From positions 5,926,501 through 5,990,500 of the forward strand of contig NZ_NPJZ01000001.1 in assembly GCF_002245895.1 (NCBI RefSeq): a stretch of DNA of 64,000 bases. Reading direction: 5' to 3'. The notes under the pieces are model-generated. The model saw nothing but the letters and a program-made list of their open reading frames with translations. It did no database searches and was not told where the DNA came from. This stretch comes from Rhodococcus sp. OK302. GTDB lineage: Bacteria > Actinomycetota > Actinomycetes > Mycobacteriales > Mycobacteriaceae. This document shows positions 31,786 to 40,560 of the stretch, one piece after another (within the stretch, counting starts at the first letter, position 1; each line of letters starts with the position of its first letter). The translations under genes were made by a program, and so were the position numbers.

Positions 31786-32991
31786 GGAATCAGTCCCTTC
31801 TTCATCGTGGACCCAGGGGTGGGGACGACTCGTAGCGAAATGTTCCCCGGCATGCGATCAATACGGATCGGAGCAAATTGTTCGCATCCCGTACTCACCA
31901 AGGGAATTCAGATCGATCGAGTCGCACATGCAAGTCGAATGGACTTCATTTCAACACTGTCTCAGCGAAGGATCAAATGCGATGATCGTGCAGTTCAGAC
32001 CCGCTGAGGGTTCTAGTTGCACAAAGTCGAACCCAGCCACACTTTGCCGGACTTGTCCAGTTTTCGCAGACCGACTGAACGTTCAACTATCCAGGCCCAA
32101 GAGAGGGTTTCAAGTAATTTGTTCGTTAACCAAGCCCAAAACCTCGGATCGACGGGACGTTACCGACAGGTACGCGATAGCTCAGCCGGACCGGCGTCAC
32201 CGAACCTGCAGTACAAGTGACAGATCGGCAACGTAACTGCGCCCCAGCATTTTTCGTGGGACAACGACCAGGCGGAGCGGGGACCTACGTCCTACGCAGG
32301 GAATTTGGTCCCGGAACCCGCAACTTGAAGGCGAATCGCGCTCAGGCACTTCACAATACGGCGGACGCCGGCAAATCAATCTGGTCAGCCGTCCAGGTGA
32401 TCACCGAAATTATGGTCAAAAAAGTTTGCGGTCATCCCACCATGTGGAACGTAAGTGGTTTCGTCGCGCGAGTACGCACAGATCGAACTTCCAGTGCGAA
32501 TCTCACCGCAGGCAGCGGGCCGGAATATCGAGTACACAACCTTCCCGCGCTTTTACGCTCCTAAGATCGGAAACGCCGGCGATCTCACCCCGAGTAGGGT
32601 CGCCTCGTCAGTTTCCGGCATTGGCATCGTTCATCCTCGGCGCGACAATAGTGCTCTACGGGCAACGGTGCCGCACAGACAGCGACTGCACACGAATCTG
32701 ATCGCGTACATAAAGCACGGCCAGATAGCGGGCTCTGATGAGCATCGCGCAACCCAGGGCGCGTACCCATTGTTTCGCAATCGCCCATATCGGGAATAAA
32801 CATTCCATGGACTTGGAAACTGATGACATGCATGACTAACCGCTGGGCGAAATGCCCCGATAGTCGGAGTTGTTTTGTAACTGCAGCGATGCGCGAAATG
32901 TATAAAGAGATTGCCACAACGTGACAGAAGCGACATTATTTCGGACAAGCCCGACAGGGCAAACTGGCATAAGCGGACATACTCAGGCAAT
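31786..32991. other. 1.2-kb gene-free region upstream of the EPS operon
   Basis: No frame on either strand looks like a real protein here: open frames are short, low in hydrophobic core patterns and lack ribosome sites. Base composition looks somewhat lower in GC than the flanks, especially 32780-32990. It must contain the leftward EPS operon promoter and the promoter of the HTH gene at its right. I see no hairpin or repeat strong enough to name. A regulated leader or decayed gene are both possible. Confidence 0.5.
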
Positions 32992-33372
32992 ATGGCCGTT
33001 ATGAGTGGTTTTTCCGAATGGGTCAAGAATCAACTGGAACTTCGCCAGCATGGGGATATCCAGGATGCTGCACGTGCGCTGAAAATCCGACCATCCGAAT
33101 TGGGTCGATGGCTCGCATCCAAACGTCCACCGACACAAGACACCATGCGGACTGCCAGCCGCATCTTCGATGTGCCGATCCTGGAGATCCTCATCGCCGC
33201 GGAGTACCTGACGGCAGAGGAGGCACGGTTGGACCTGCGCACCGTCCCGACGTCGACGCCCCGCGCCAAAGGTCTCAGCACACCAAAGCTGAGGAACGAA
33301 CTGTCCCGACGGATGGATCTACAACCGGGCAGCAGGTTTCCCACGGTCAGCACTGGGACCGCTGCCGACTGA
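32992..33372 (+). CDS. XRE-like helix-turn-helix protein
   Basis: Probable DNA-binding regulator. The 126-aa protein begins MAVMSGFSEWVKNQLELRQ, followed by an XRE-type helix-turn-helix at about residues 20-65 (IQDAARALKIRPSELGRWL then TQDTMRTASRIFDV). The tail is basic and disordered. Either ATG 32992 or ATG 33001 may be the start; a weak AGG precedes 32992. It faces away from the EPS operon across a 1.2-kb gap and converges on manA 14 bp away. A role in EPS control is a guess from location. Confidence 0.72.
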   Translation: MAVMSGFSEWVKNQLELRQHGDIQDAARALKIRPSELGRWLASKRPPTQDTMRTASRIFDVPILEILIAAEYLTAEEARLDLRTVPTSTPRAKGLSTPKLRNELSRRMDLQPGSRFPTVSTGTAAD

Positions 33373-33386
33373 CACCACCACTGCGG

Positions 33387-34607
33387 TCAGAACCCGCCGA
33401 CGGATCCGACAAAGAGTTGCCCATGCGGGCCGTCTGCCGCGACGCTCAGTTGACTCTCGCCGGCCGGAACCCAGATTGCCTCACCGCTGCCGATTCTGCG
33501 TGCCTTCGATCCACACCGGATTGTCGCTCGCCCCGACGTGCACAGCACTATCGAGGGTCCGGGACTTTTCACTACGCGCTCGGCACTGTCGTCGAGCTCC
33601 CACCGGGTGAGCGTGAATTCACGAGCGGGAGTGGGATACGTGAATTCCGTTGCGGTGGGATGGGGCCGAATAACATCAGCCGAGATCGGATTGAAATCGA
33701 GAATTTTCGACAACTCGGCGACATCGACATGTTTAGTGGTCAACCCGCCGCGAAGCACGTTGTCGGAATTGGCCATGATCTCGACAGCAGTGCCGCTCAA
33801 ATACGCGTGCAGGTTGCCCGCCGGGAGATACAGACCTTCTCCGGGAGCGAGGGTAACTCGATTGAGCAGCAAGGACATCAAGACCCCACGGTCCCCACGA
33901 TAGTTTCGCGCAAGCTCCGACGCAGTCGACAACTCGGCGCGGTACCGGTCCACGACGCTTCCCCCGGAAGCTAACAGAGCGGTGATTCGCTCCAGGACCA
34001 CGTCGCTCGCGCGCGCATGATGTTCACTCGACATGCCCAGCCAGCGGATAGCCACCTGTTCCAGCTGTTTCGGCGTGGGAGTGGACGTCAGGGCCGCAAC
34101 ATCTTCCGCCAGATCCGGAACGTCGATCGCGGTCAGGAAATCCACGGTTTCCGATATACCACGAAACCCTGCCAGAACCTCGAACTGTTCGAGGGCAACA
34201 ACTAATTCCGGCTTGTGGCGATCATCTCGATAGTTGCGATGCGCTGCATCCAGCGGAATTCCGGCACGGTTCTCGGCATCGAATCCGGTACGTGCCTGCT
34301 CTTCCGTGGGATGCGCTTGAAGTGAAAGAGGTTTCTGCGCTGCAAGAACTTTGAGTAGAAACGGAAGCTTTCCACCGAATGCATCACTGCATTCCTCACC
34401 CAGTCCTGCCGCAGGGTCAACTCCGATCCGGCCGAAGAGCGTAGCGGGATCGGAACTCTCCAGGAGCGGCGACGGTGCTGATTCATGTGCACCGAACCAC
34501 ATTTCAGCTTCGGTGTGTGCTGACGGGACGGGCCGACCGGTGAGCTCGGCCAGCGCCGTCCGTGAACCCCAATCGTACGATTTGATCACGCCTGCGATCA
34601 ATTCCAC
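33387..34607 (-). CDS. manA: Mannose-6-phosphate isomerase, class I
   Basis: Zinc enzyme interconverting fructose-6-phosphate and mannose-6-phosphate, feeding GDP-mannose synthesis. The N-terminus IKSYDWGS is the family hallmark; KVLAAQKPLSLQAHPT carries the zinc-ligand Gln and His, and the later YLPAGNLHAYLSG and LRGGLTTKHVD segments are conserved. At 406 aa the length is normal. The GTG at 34607 gives the expected N-terminus MELIAGVIKSYDWG; no strong ribosome site, but the galU stop lies only 12 bp upstream, suggesting cotranscription with galU. Confidence 0.95.
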   Translation of the reverse strand: MELIAGVIKSYDWGSRTALAELTGRPVPSAHTEAEMWFGAHESAPSPLLESSDPATLFGRIGVDPAAGLGEECSDAFGGKLPFLLKVLAAQKPLSLQAHPTEEQARTGFDAENRAGIPLDAAHRNYRDDRHKPELVVALEQFEVLAGFRGISETVDFLTAIDVPDLAEDVAALTSTPTPKQLEQVAIRWLGMSSEHHARASDVVLERITALLASGGSVVDRYRAELSTASELARNYRGDRGVLMSLLLNRVTLAPGEGLYLPAGNLHAYLSGTAVEIMANSDNVLRGGLTTKHVDVAELSKILDFNPISADVIRPHPTATEFTYPTPAREFTLTRWELDDSAERVVKSPGPSIVLCTSGRATIRCGSKARRIGSGEAIWVPAGESQLSVAADGPHGQLFVGSVGGF

Positions 34608-34619
34608 TGCGGTGCCCGA

Positions 34620-35543
34620 TCAGTAGGTAAGTTGCGGATCAGGTTGACGCAGACGCTCTTCCAGCCACACACGTAAGGCCGGGCCGTAGTCGTCTCTACC
34701 AAGCGCATGATCCAACGACGCCCGAATGAAGCCGCCCGGGTTTCCGAGGTCATGCCGAGTGCCGTGATGAACGACCACGTGAACCGGGTGCCCTTCGGCG
34801 ATCATGAGGGCGATGGCATCCGTCAACTGCAACTCCCCACCCTTGCCCGGTTCGATCCTGCGCAGCGCATCGAAGATCTCACGATCGAGGAGATAACGAC
34901 CGACAGCCGCCAATGTGGAAGGAGCTGAAGATGTTTCCGGCTTCTCGACCATACCGACAACCTTCAACACGTCACGGTCATTGCTTCCGTGGGCAGGTAC
35001 CACATCGAAAATTCCGTAGGCGCTGACCTCGTCAGGTGCAACATCGAAGGCACACAGAACCGATCCACCGTATTCGGACCTGACCTTCGCCATCCGGTCC
35101 AAGACACCACTGGGATGAACCAGATCATCAGGCAGGAGGACCGCGAAGGCATCCTCGTCGTCACCGAGAACTGTTTCGGCGAGTCCCACCGCGTGCCCAA
35201 GACCCAAGGGCGATTCCTGCACCACTGATTCCACCGAAATTAACGCGGGTGCTTTGCGGACCTTCTCGAGCAGATGAAGCTTGCCCGACTCCTGCAACTT
35301 CCCTTCGAGGACAAGATCTTCGAGAAAATGCCCGGTCACCCCGGCTTTACCGGGCGCCGTGACGATCACCAGACGGCTCGCACCCGCACGCGCGGCTTCA
35401 CCGGCTACCAGTTCGATGCCGGGTGTATCCACCACGGGCAGTAGCTCTTTCGGAACGGTCTTGGTTGCCGGAAGAAAGCGCGTGCCGAGGCCTGCGGCCG
35501 GTACGACGGCAGTCTTGACCGAGCACCTGTAAGTCGAAGTCAT
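34620..35543 (-). CDS. galU: UTP--glucose-1-phosphate uridylyltransferase
   Basis: Makes UDP-glucose from UTP and glucose-1-phosphate, the precursor for the Ugd reaction and for glycosyltransferases. The nucleotide-binding signature AVVPAAGLGTRFLPATKTVPKE appears at the N-terminus in consecutive pieces, followed by KELLPVVDTPGIE and KPETSSAPS; FGTRH-like HGTRHDLGNPGGF lies near residue 275. The ATG at 35543 has AAAGGTGAT upstream. Length 307 aa is typical. Probably cotranscribed with manA. Confidence 0.95.
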   Translation of the reverse strand: MTSTYRCSVKTAVVPAAGLGTRFLPATKTVPKELLPVVDTPGIELVAGEAARAGASRLVIVTAPGKAGVTGHFLEDLVLEGKLQESGKLHLLEKVRKAPALISVESVVQESPLGLGHAVGLAETVLGDDEDAFAVLLPDDLVHPSGVLDRMAKVRSEYGGSVLCAFDVAPDEVSAYGIFDVVPAHGSNDRDVLKVVGMVEKPETSSAPSTLAAVGRYLLDREIFDALRRIEPGKGGELQLTDAIALMIAEGHPVHVVVHHGTRHDLGNPGGFIRASLDHALGRDDYGPALRVWLEERLRQPDPQLTY

Positions 35544-35774
35544 CAATCACCTTTCAGGGCAGCACTACGCACAGTCCTACTGCGTACCGCGACCGAAACA
35601 GCGTGTGGATTCCCACCATTCGCACGTTTTGTGCGAGCCGGCCGCAAATGTTGCCGCCTGGAGAAGCACTAGACCGCGAACCTACCGCACACACACCGGT
35701 CCTCGCGAGAGCAGCAACCACACTCGCGCACTACGTCCACTCCACACGCAGACGTAGGTCCCGGGCCCTTTGCC

Positions 35775-36479
35775 TCACCGAAACCCTGGGTCCTCGACCA
35801 TTTTCCGGGCGTACTGCGTCAGTGATATTCCCTGCGCCTTCGCTGCCGCGACCATCGTGTCCGTCGCAGAACCGATATCGAGGTCGTCGAGTTCGGCGAT
35901 CATTCCCGCTGCCAGTTCGATCGTGGATCGAGACAACAGAATTTGTTGCGCAGCCACCGTCGCGGCCTCGGTCCGGTTGTCTATCCCCCGCATAGAAAGC
36001 GCAATCGCCGCCAAATCGGCCATCGATTGCCCGTAGGCGTTGCTTCGCTCGCGAGAGTTCCACGGGTCGACGGTGAACACGGCCAACGACCCCAGCGTGG
36101 CCTGCGCCAGTTTCAGGGGAAATACACGGCACCCCCCGAGTCCGTGGAGCGCGGCGCTTTCCGCGAACGCTGCCCATCGCGGACTCGCGATATCGAAATC
36201 GTCGATCATCACAACAGATCCGTTGAGTGCGCTCAGTGCAACCGGAACACGATGAACCAAATCACGGGGCGGTTCGAAGCCCAATTCGATGGACTCGCAC
36301 ACGAGCTCGATTCCGGGCGCGTCGACCGACTTCAGTACGAGCACACACCACGTTGCACCGAAGGCACGACGCGTTCGCTCGGTGATGGTCGAAAGAAGAT
36401 GCTGGGAGTCGAAATCGGTAGTCAACAGATGAGTGATCTCGGCTATCGCTACCTGTGCCAAGGGCGTGTTCATCGGCAT
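35775..36479 (-). CDS. GAF-ANTAR domain protein (1)
   Basis: Likely RNA-binding antiterminator controlled by a sensory GAF domain. GAF occupies about residues 20-160 (WCVLVLKSVDAPGIELVCES, CRVFPLKL). The C-terminal ANTAR-like three-helix region (STIELAAGMIAELDDLDIGSA, then TQYARKMVEDPGF) is degenerate: the usual IEQAKG core reads IELAAGM. A strong GGGAGG lies before two candidate starts, ATG 36479 (4-base spacing) and ATG 36473 (10-base spacing). The gene lies 52 bp downstream of the second GAF-ANTAR gene on the same strand. Confidence 0.78.
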   Translation of the reverse strand: MPMNTPLAQVAIAEITHLLTTDFDSQHLLSTITERTRRAFGATWCVLVLKSVDAPGIELVCESIELGFEPPRDLVHRVPVALSALNGSVVMIDDFDIASPRWAAFAESAALHGLGGCRVFPLKLAQATLGSLAVFTVDPWNSRERSNAYGQSMADLAAIALSMRGIDNRTEAATVAAQQILLSRSTIELAAGMIAELDDLDIGSATDTMVAAAKAQGISLTQYARKMVEDPGFR

Positions 36480-36531
36480 ACTTCCTCCCTCGTCGCTGTT
36501 CGCCATACTTGCACTTCGCTGGGTCGATTCG

Positions 36532-37290
36532 TCACTCGCCCTCACCTCCGCGGTCGGAAAAGCGGATACGCCGATGAACAACGTCGGCGGCCACCTCCCA
36601 AATCGGCTGGCCGGTTGAAAATGCAGTTGCTCGCAACCTCGACAATGCTTCGGCCACAGAAACTTTCAGCTGCACCGCGATCATCCCGACCGCCTGATTG
36701 ACTTCCGGACGGTGAAAAGCGTTGGTCACTCCCCCACCCTCCGGATGATCATCAAGCAACAACTCGTCCAACAGCGCTGCGGCGATAGCCTCCGCGGACA
36801 CCGCAGCCACCGTCATCTGACTGCCAGTCAGTGCGCCGGGAACTCGCCGGTACAGTTCCAACACTCCGAAGACTCTTCGTCCACCACGGAGAGGAAACGC
36901 ATACACCCCGCCGACGCCGGCACGTTCAGCTTCGTTGGAGAATCCGGGCCACGCAGAAACTGACGGGGCATCCGAAGTGTCGTTGCACAGAACCGGTCGA
37001 CCGGAAAGAAAGGCGTCGACGCACGGCCCGTCGCCGCTGGTGAACTGAAGTTCGTCGAGATGTTGGGCAAGCGCATCGGTCGCGTACATCAGTTCGCGCG
37101 CTGAAGAACTACTCAGTACCGTGACTGCGGCTCCGTCGACAGAAGCGAGCGAAACACACTTTTTGCACAGATCCGCTGTCACCGGGAGTTCGACGGCCGC
37201 CCGCGCACTTCGGCTGAAAGTCGGGTTCGAGGCGTCATCCCCGTACGATTCGGGACTACCTTGCCCGTTGCCGCGAGAATGCGTGTCCAC
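36532..37290 (-). CDS. GAF-ANTAR domain protein (2)
   Basis: Sensor and RNA-binding antiterminator. GAF is at about residues 35-175 with the recurrent actinobacterial signature FTSGDGPCVDAF and GGVYAFPLRGGRRVFGVLELYR. ANTAR is at about residues 190-245 (VNQAVGMIAVQLKVSVAEALSRLR, then PIWEVAADVVHRR). The GTG start at 37290 has a strong GAGGAGG site. It is the first gene of a leftward pair and is divergent from two more GAF-ANTAR genes. Ligand and RNA targets are unknown. Confidence 0.88.
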   Translation of the reverse strand: MDTHSRGNGQGSPESYGDDASNPTFSRSARAAVELPVTADLCKKCVSLASVDGAAVTVLSSSSARELMYATDALAQHLDELQFTSGDGPCVDAFLSGRPVLCNDTSDAPSVSAWPGFSNEAERAGVGGVYAFPLRGGRRVFGVLELYRRVPGALTGSQMTVAAVSAEAIAAALLDELLLDDHPEGGGVTNAFHRPEVNQAVGMIAVQLKVSVAEALSRLRATAFSTGQPIWEVAADVVHRRIRFSDRGGEGE

Positions 37291-37599
37291 GGGTTCACCT
37301 CCTCGCGCATCCGACGTCGAAATTTCAGATCACCATGACCACATTGCGTGCGCTATCAAGGTGACATCGTCACGAGGCCCGCGACGACGCCGAACAAGCG
37401 TACTGTCGAGATTACCGAATATCGGGACATCTCCGGCGCGCGACCGGGTTGGACGTGTCGATGCCACAGAAAAAATTAGGTGGCGGTCATCTGGCGCGCA
37501 GATCGGGTTCCGATTCCAATGGTTATTTCCCGTGAGCCTCGCTCGTCTCCGGACAGGTCCGATTCGTTTCGACGCGCTCATCGCGTGGACCCGATCGCT
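37291..37599. promoter_or_regulatory. Divergent regulatory region between GAF-ANTAR gene pairs
   Basis: About 300 bp separate the two divergent GAF-ANTAR pairs. A perfect inverted repeat GTGAC-N3-GTCAC lies at 37361-37373 and could be an operator. No consensus promoter can be assigned by eye. Confidence 0.4.
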
Positions 37600-38289
37600 A
37601 TGGAACGACTCCAGCGTTACCTGGACATCTCCGCCGACACACCGGATCGTGTGATCGAGCTGATGACTCGATGCACCGGCGCCGCCGTTGATCTTATTTC
37701 GGGCGTTCACCATGCCGGTGTGACAGCGACGTTGGACAAGACACCGTTTACCGTCGCGCCGACAGATCCCCTGGTCGAGGCATTCGACCGCGCCCAATAC
37801 TCGTTCGACGAAGGACCATGCCTGCACGCATCACGATCAGGCCAATTCGTGCGCATGTCTGTCGGCGAACTCGAGGAACGTTGGCCGGCGCTGGGAGTAA
37901 CCGCCCGCGCCGCGCATCTCACCGATTTTATGGCAGTACCGCTCTTTTCCGAACGATCACCGGTGGGTTCACTCAATCTCTACTCGCAGGCCAGCATCGA
38001 CCACTCCACTCGCGACCGAGATCTGGTGACCGTACTAGCCGACTATCTGGGACAGGCGCTCGAAGCTGCGTCGCAGGATCAGCGGCGGGGTCAGGCAGCT
38101 GCCACATTGCGCCATGCCGTCGGGGCGCGAGTCGACATCGAACGCGCAGTCGGCGTTTTGATGTACCGCCACGATTGTGATGCGGCAACCGCATTTCGCG
38201 AACTCGAAGCACTTTCCGATCTAAAATCGGACAATATACTCAAGGTAGCCCGCAAGATCCTCGGAGCGACCGAGGATGAGTCCATCTGA
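37600..38289 (+). CDS. GAF-ANTAR domain protein (3)
   Basis: Same architecture as its neighbours: GAF at about residues 10-150 (FDEGPCLHASRSGQ, TDFMAVPLFSERSPVGSLNLYS) and ANTAR at about 165-225 (DIERAVGVLMYRHDCDAATAFRELE, then NILKVARKILGA). The start is uncertain: ATG 37600 (MERLQRYLDISADTPDR) begins where homologous GAF domains do, but no clear ribosome site precedes it; GTG 37585 or ATG 37519 are in frame. The next GAF-ANTAR gene begins 23 bp after its stop, so the two form an operon. Confidence 0.83.
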   Translation: MERLQRYLDISADTPDRVIELMTRCTGAAVDLISGVHHAGVTATLDKTPFTVAPTDPLVEAFDRAQYSFDEGPCLHASRSGQFVRMSVGELEERWPALGVTARAAHLTDFMAVPLFSERSPVGSLNLYSQASIDHSTRDRDLVTVLADYLGQALEAASQDQRRGQAAATLRHAVGARVDIERAVGVLMYRHDCDAATAFRELEALSDLKSDNILKVARKILGATEDESI

Positions 38290-38312
38290 GAGAACACACG
38301 TGCGAGGTAGCC

Positions 38313-39101
38313 ATGACTGAACGAACTGAAGTCGAACTACTCGATGCCGAGTACGGCAGCGTAATCCACGGTAATAAGGTCGACGGCAAGGTAGTCGACC
38401 AACTCGATGCCCTTGCAAGCGCGTTGGCCGATATCGCAGCAGGACTGGGCAGCAACATCACGACCGATGAGCTTTTGCATCACGTCTGTACCCTCATTGT
38501 CGATACCATCCCCGGCGCCGATATGGCCGGGGTAACTCTCCTGTCCGAAACTGGTTCTCCTCGTACTGCGGCAAATACCGACAGCGCCGTGATCGACGTC
38601 GATTTCGATCAGTACGCCTCCCGCGAGGGGCCATGTCTCGAAGCTGCACGAACTCGGTCCGTCGTGAGTGCCACCGTCGCCGAATCCGAATCGCGCTGGC
38701 CAACTTTCAGTGCGCATCTCGGTAATGCCGGCGTACAGAGTTTCCTTTCTGCGCCGTTGTGGGTCGACGAGCGACATGCAGGCGCCCTCAATATCTATGG
38801 TCGCGGCCCTCATGGATTCAGTGAAGTCGACGTATTGATCGTGCGTGTCTATACAACGTCGATCGAAGGCCTGCTTCGTATCGCGCGTGAAGTCGAGTTC
38901 GCCCGGAACGAGATCGCCGGCCTCAACGCCGCTATGAAATCCCGGGCGACGATCGAGCAGGCCAAAGGGATACTGATGGCAATACGCGGGTTCGATTCCG
39001 AATCGGCGTTCCGGGTCCTTGTGGAGGAGTCTCAACGATCGCAACAGAAGTTGAGTGTGATCGCCGAGCAGATCCTGAAGCGCGCTGAAGCGGCACGTTA
39101 A
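38313..39101 (+). CDS. GAF-ANTAR domain protein (4)
   Basis: GAF at about residues 50-190 (GADMAGVTLLSETGSPRT, REGPCLEAARTRSVV, SAPLWVDERHAGALNIYG) and ANTAR at about 205-260 (MKSRATIEQAKGILMAIRG, RSQQKLSVIAEQIL). This member keeps the full IEQAKGILM core, unlike protein 1. Its start ATG 38313 has a modest AGGT site. The 262-aa length is typical. It is followed by a hairpin terminator and then by the anti-sigma-factor-like gene, which has its own promoter. Confidence 0.9.
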   Translation: MTERTEVELLDAEYGSVIHGNKVDGKVVDQLDALASALADIAAGLGSNITTDELLHHVCTLIVDTIPGADMAGVTLLSETGSPRTAANTDSAVIDVDFDQYASREGPCLEAARTRSVVSATVAESESRWPTFSAHLGNAGVQSFLSAPLWVDERHAGALNIYGRGPHGFSEVDVLIVRVYTTSIEGLLRIAREVEFARNEIAGLNAAMKSRATIEQAKGILMAIRGFDSESAFRVLVEESQRSQQKLSVIAEQILKRAEAAR

Positions 39102-39129
39102 ATTGGGACAAAACAAGTATTTGTCATTA

Positions 39130-39153
39130 AACGGACTGAAAGTCCGTCTTTCG
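39130..39153 (+). terminator. Terminator-like hairpin after GAF-ANTAR operon
   Basis: A perfect 7-bp stem (ACGGACT with AGTCCGT, 39131-39147) with a 3-base loop, preceded by A residues and followed by CTTTC, sits 30 bp after the stop of GAF-ANTAR protein 4. Confidence 0.65.
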
Positions 39154-39171
39154 CCATTTTTCATAACCATC

Positions 39172-39197
39172 GGTTTACCCCGAGTCTCGACGGGGTA
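39172..39197 (+). promoter_or_regulatory. SigF-type promoter upstream of anti-sigma-factor-like gene
   Basis: GGTTT at 39172-39176, a 16-base spacer, then GGGTA at 39193-39197 match the mycobacterial/actinobacterial SigF consensus GGTTT-N15-17-GGGTA exactly. The element lies about 110 bp upstream of the RsbW-like ATG, giving a moderate 5' leader. This suggests SigF-type control of its putative regulator. Confidence 0.7.
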
Positions 39198-39306
39198 TTG
39201 CTCAGTCGTAGGGGTCGGCCGACACTCGCCCGACACCCTGCGGACACCTAACCACCAGCCGACTCACCAAGAGGTTGGACCCCGAAAAACTCGACTCAGG
39301 AGACCA

Positions 39307-39765
39307 ATGCCCGTGACCATCTTCCCGACCGAAGTGGACGCAGGATCTTCCATCCCCACAATCGCAACTGTTCGCGTACGCGCCGCAGCGGAACAATTGA
39401 GCACCCTCCGCGGATTTACCGGCACTATCGCCCTCAACCACGGTTTCGACGTCGATGCCGTCGCCGATCTCGAACTTGCCATCGACGAAACCGCCGGCAT
39501 GTTGATACCCCTGGCAACGCCGGGCACCGATATTGTCTGCACTTTCGAAGCCCCTGTCGACGCACTCCGGATAGTCATGTCCGTGACGACCAGTTCCAGC
39601 GTGGCTTCTTCTCAACACTCGTTCGGATGGTTTGTACTCGAGGCACTCACCGATAACGCAGTACTCGAACAATCTCCCCTCGACAAGAGCCCATCGGGTG
39701 ATGCAAGTAACAGCTCGACGGTGACAGTGACACTGCTGAAGAACCTTCTTCAACGAGGCGAGTAA
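39307..39765 (+). CDS. RsbW-like anti-sigma factor / serine-protein kinase domain protein
   Basis: Probable partner-switching regulator of a SigF/SigB-type general stress sigma factor. The 152-aa protein has a compact HATPase-like fold: [18 protein letters not shown], then the N-box-like helix [19 protein letters not shown], as in UsfX/RsbW relatives. The canonical GxDxGxG ATP-lid motif is not visible, and the usual Asn of the N-box is absent, so kinase activity may be lost and binding may be its only role. The ATG at 39307 is chosen because CAGGAG lies 4-5 bases before it. No cognate sigma factor gene is in the window. A SigF-type promoter precedes it. Confidence 0.75.
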   Translation: MPVTIFPTEVDAGSSIPTIATVRVRAAAEQLSTLRGFTGTIALNHGFDVDAVADLELAIDETAGMLIPLATPGTDIVCTFEAPVDALRIVMSVTTSSSVASSQHSFGWFVLEALTDNAVLEQSPLDKSPSGDASNSSTVTVTLLKNLLQRGE

Positions 39766-39791
39766 CACAGACCTCGGCCACTTTCTACATG

Positions 39792-39807
39792 ATCGAAGGC
39801 CTTCGAT
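39792..39807. repeat. Perfect 16-bp palindrome
   Basis: ATCGAAGG joined directly to CCTTCGAT forms a perfect palindrome 27 bp after the anti-sigma-like gene. With no loop it is more like a protein-binding site than a terminator, but a short hairpin is possible. Confidence 0.5.
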
Positions 39808-40054
39808 AACTCGTCGGGAGCAAAAAATCTTTACCGACACCCTGCCAGCACTACACCCCAAAAAAGCATCATTAATGCAGGTCAGATGCAATATTGCGAG
39901 CGCGGGACGCCAACACCAAGGTCCCGAATGTCCATACTCGTTAGGGTTTAGTGCAAGTTATCGAAGACAGAAAAAGAAGAGCATGGCAGGATCAAGGGTG
40001 AGACCGAACTCTCGATGGGAGGGCTCGGCTCGATGGATCCAGGAGAATTTGGTT

Positions 40055-40258
40055 ATGGCTCAGGGCAGTGTCAAGTGGTTCAACGGTGAAAAGGGCTTCG
40101 GATTCATCGAGCAGGAAGGTGGCGGACCGGATGTGTTCGTTCACTACTCGGAGATCCAGGGCAGCGGCTACAAGTCCCTCGACGAGGGCCAGAAGGTCGA
40201 GTTCGAGATCGGACAGGGCCAGAAGGGCCCCCAGGCTCAGAACGTTCGCGCCATCTGA
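40055..40258 (+). CDS. cspA: Cold-shock protein (CspA family)
   Basis: Single-stranded nucleic-acid chaperone. The 67-aa OB-fold has both RNA-binding motifs, KGFGFI (residues 13-18) and VFVHYS (about 27-32), and starts [14 protein letters not shown]. The ATG at 40055 has AGGAG about 10 bases upstream. There are 289 bp between the previous gene and this start, consistent with the long 5' leader usual for cold-shock mRNAs, and a strong terminator follows. Confidence 0.96.
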   Translation: MAQGSVKWFNGEKGFGFIEQEGGGPDVFVHYSEIQGSGYKSLDEGQKVEFEIGQGQKGPQAQNVRAI

Positions 40259-40285
40259 GTTCGATCCCCGTCTGACTTCAGACTG

Positions 40286-40330
40286 AAAAGGCTGGACGCT
40301 CGCACTAAGTGCAAGCATCCAGCCTTTTTA
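40286..40330 (+). terminator. Rho-independent terminator of cspA
   Basis: Long inverted repeat: AAAAGGCTGGA-type arm (40286-40305) pairs with an arm ending in TCCAGCCTTTTT (40309-40329), giving a stem with an internal mismatch followed by a T run. It lies 28 bp after the cspA stop and faces the convergent tatA gene. Confidence 0.9.
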
Positions 40331-40362
40331 TGTCTCGAGTCTCATGCCTCGAGGGATTTGTT

Positions 40363-40560
40363 TTATCTACGGCTCTGACTCAGTGGTTCTTCGAGATCGA
40401 GCGCGAGGTCGCTACCGGAGTGCAGTTCACCGACTTCGGTTTTGAGGATCCGCATCGACCTGCCCAATCCCCGGGCTGCGTCGGGCAGCTTCTTCGAACC
40501 GAACAACACCAGCAGCACAACGGCAACGATTGCCCAGTGGGTTGGGCTGAGCGCACCCAT
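40363..40560 (-). CDS. tatA: TatA-like twin-arginine translocase component
   Basis: The 65-aa protein has one membrane helix (WAIVAVVLLVLFGSKKLPDAARGLGRSMRI in two parts), the FGSKKLPDAARGLG hinge and amphipathic helix of TatA/TatE, and an acidic C-terminal tail. The start ATG at 40560 shares one base with the RidA stop (TGATG), so it is translationally coupled. A housekeeping tatA is expected elsewhere; this copy belongs to an operon encoding a Tat substrate. Confidence 0.9.
   Translation of the reverse strand: MGALSPTHWAIVAVVLLVLFGSKKLPDAARGLGRSMRILKTEVGELHSGSDLALDLEEPLSQSRR

Noticed and set aside
31782..31805. 7-codon ORF overlapping the start of the priming glycosyltransferase
   Set aside because: No ribosome site and too short to judge.
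32217..32917. Several open frames of 90-115 codons in the 1.2-kb gap
   Set aside because: No ribosome sites and unnatural residue patterns in all frames.
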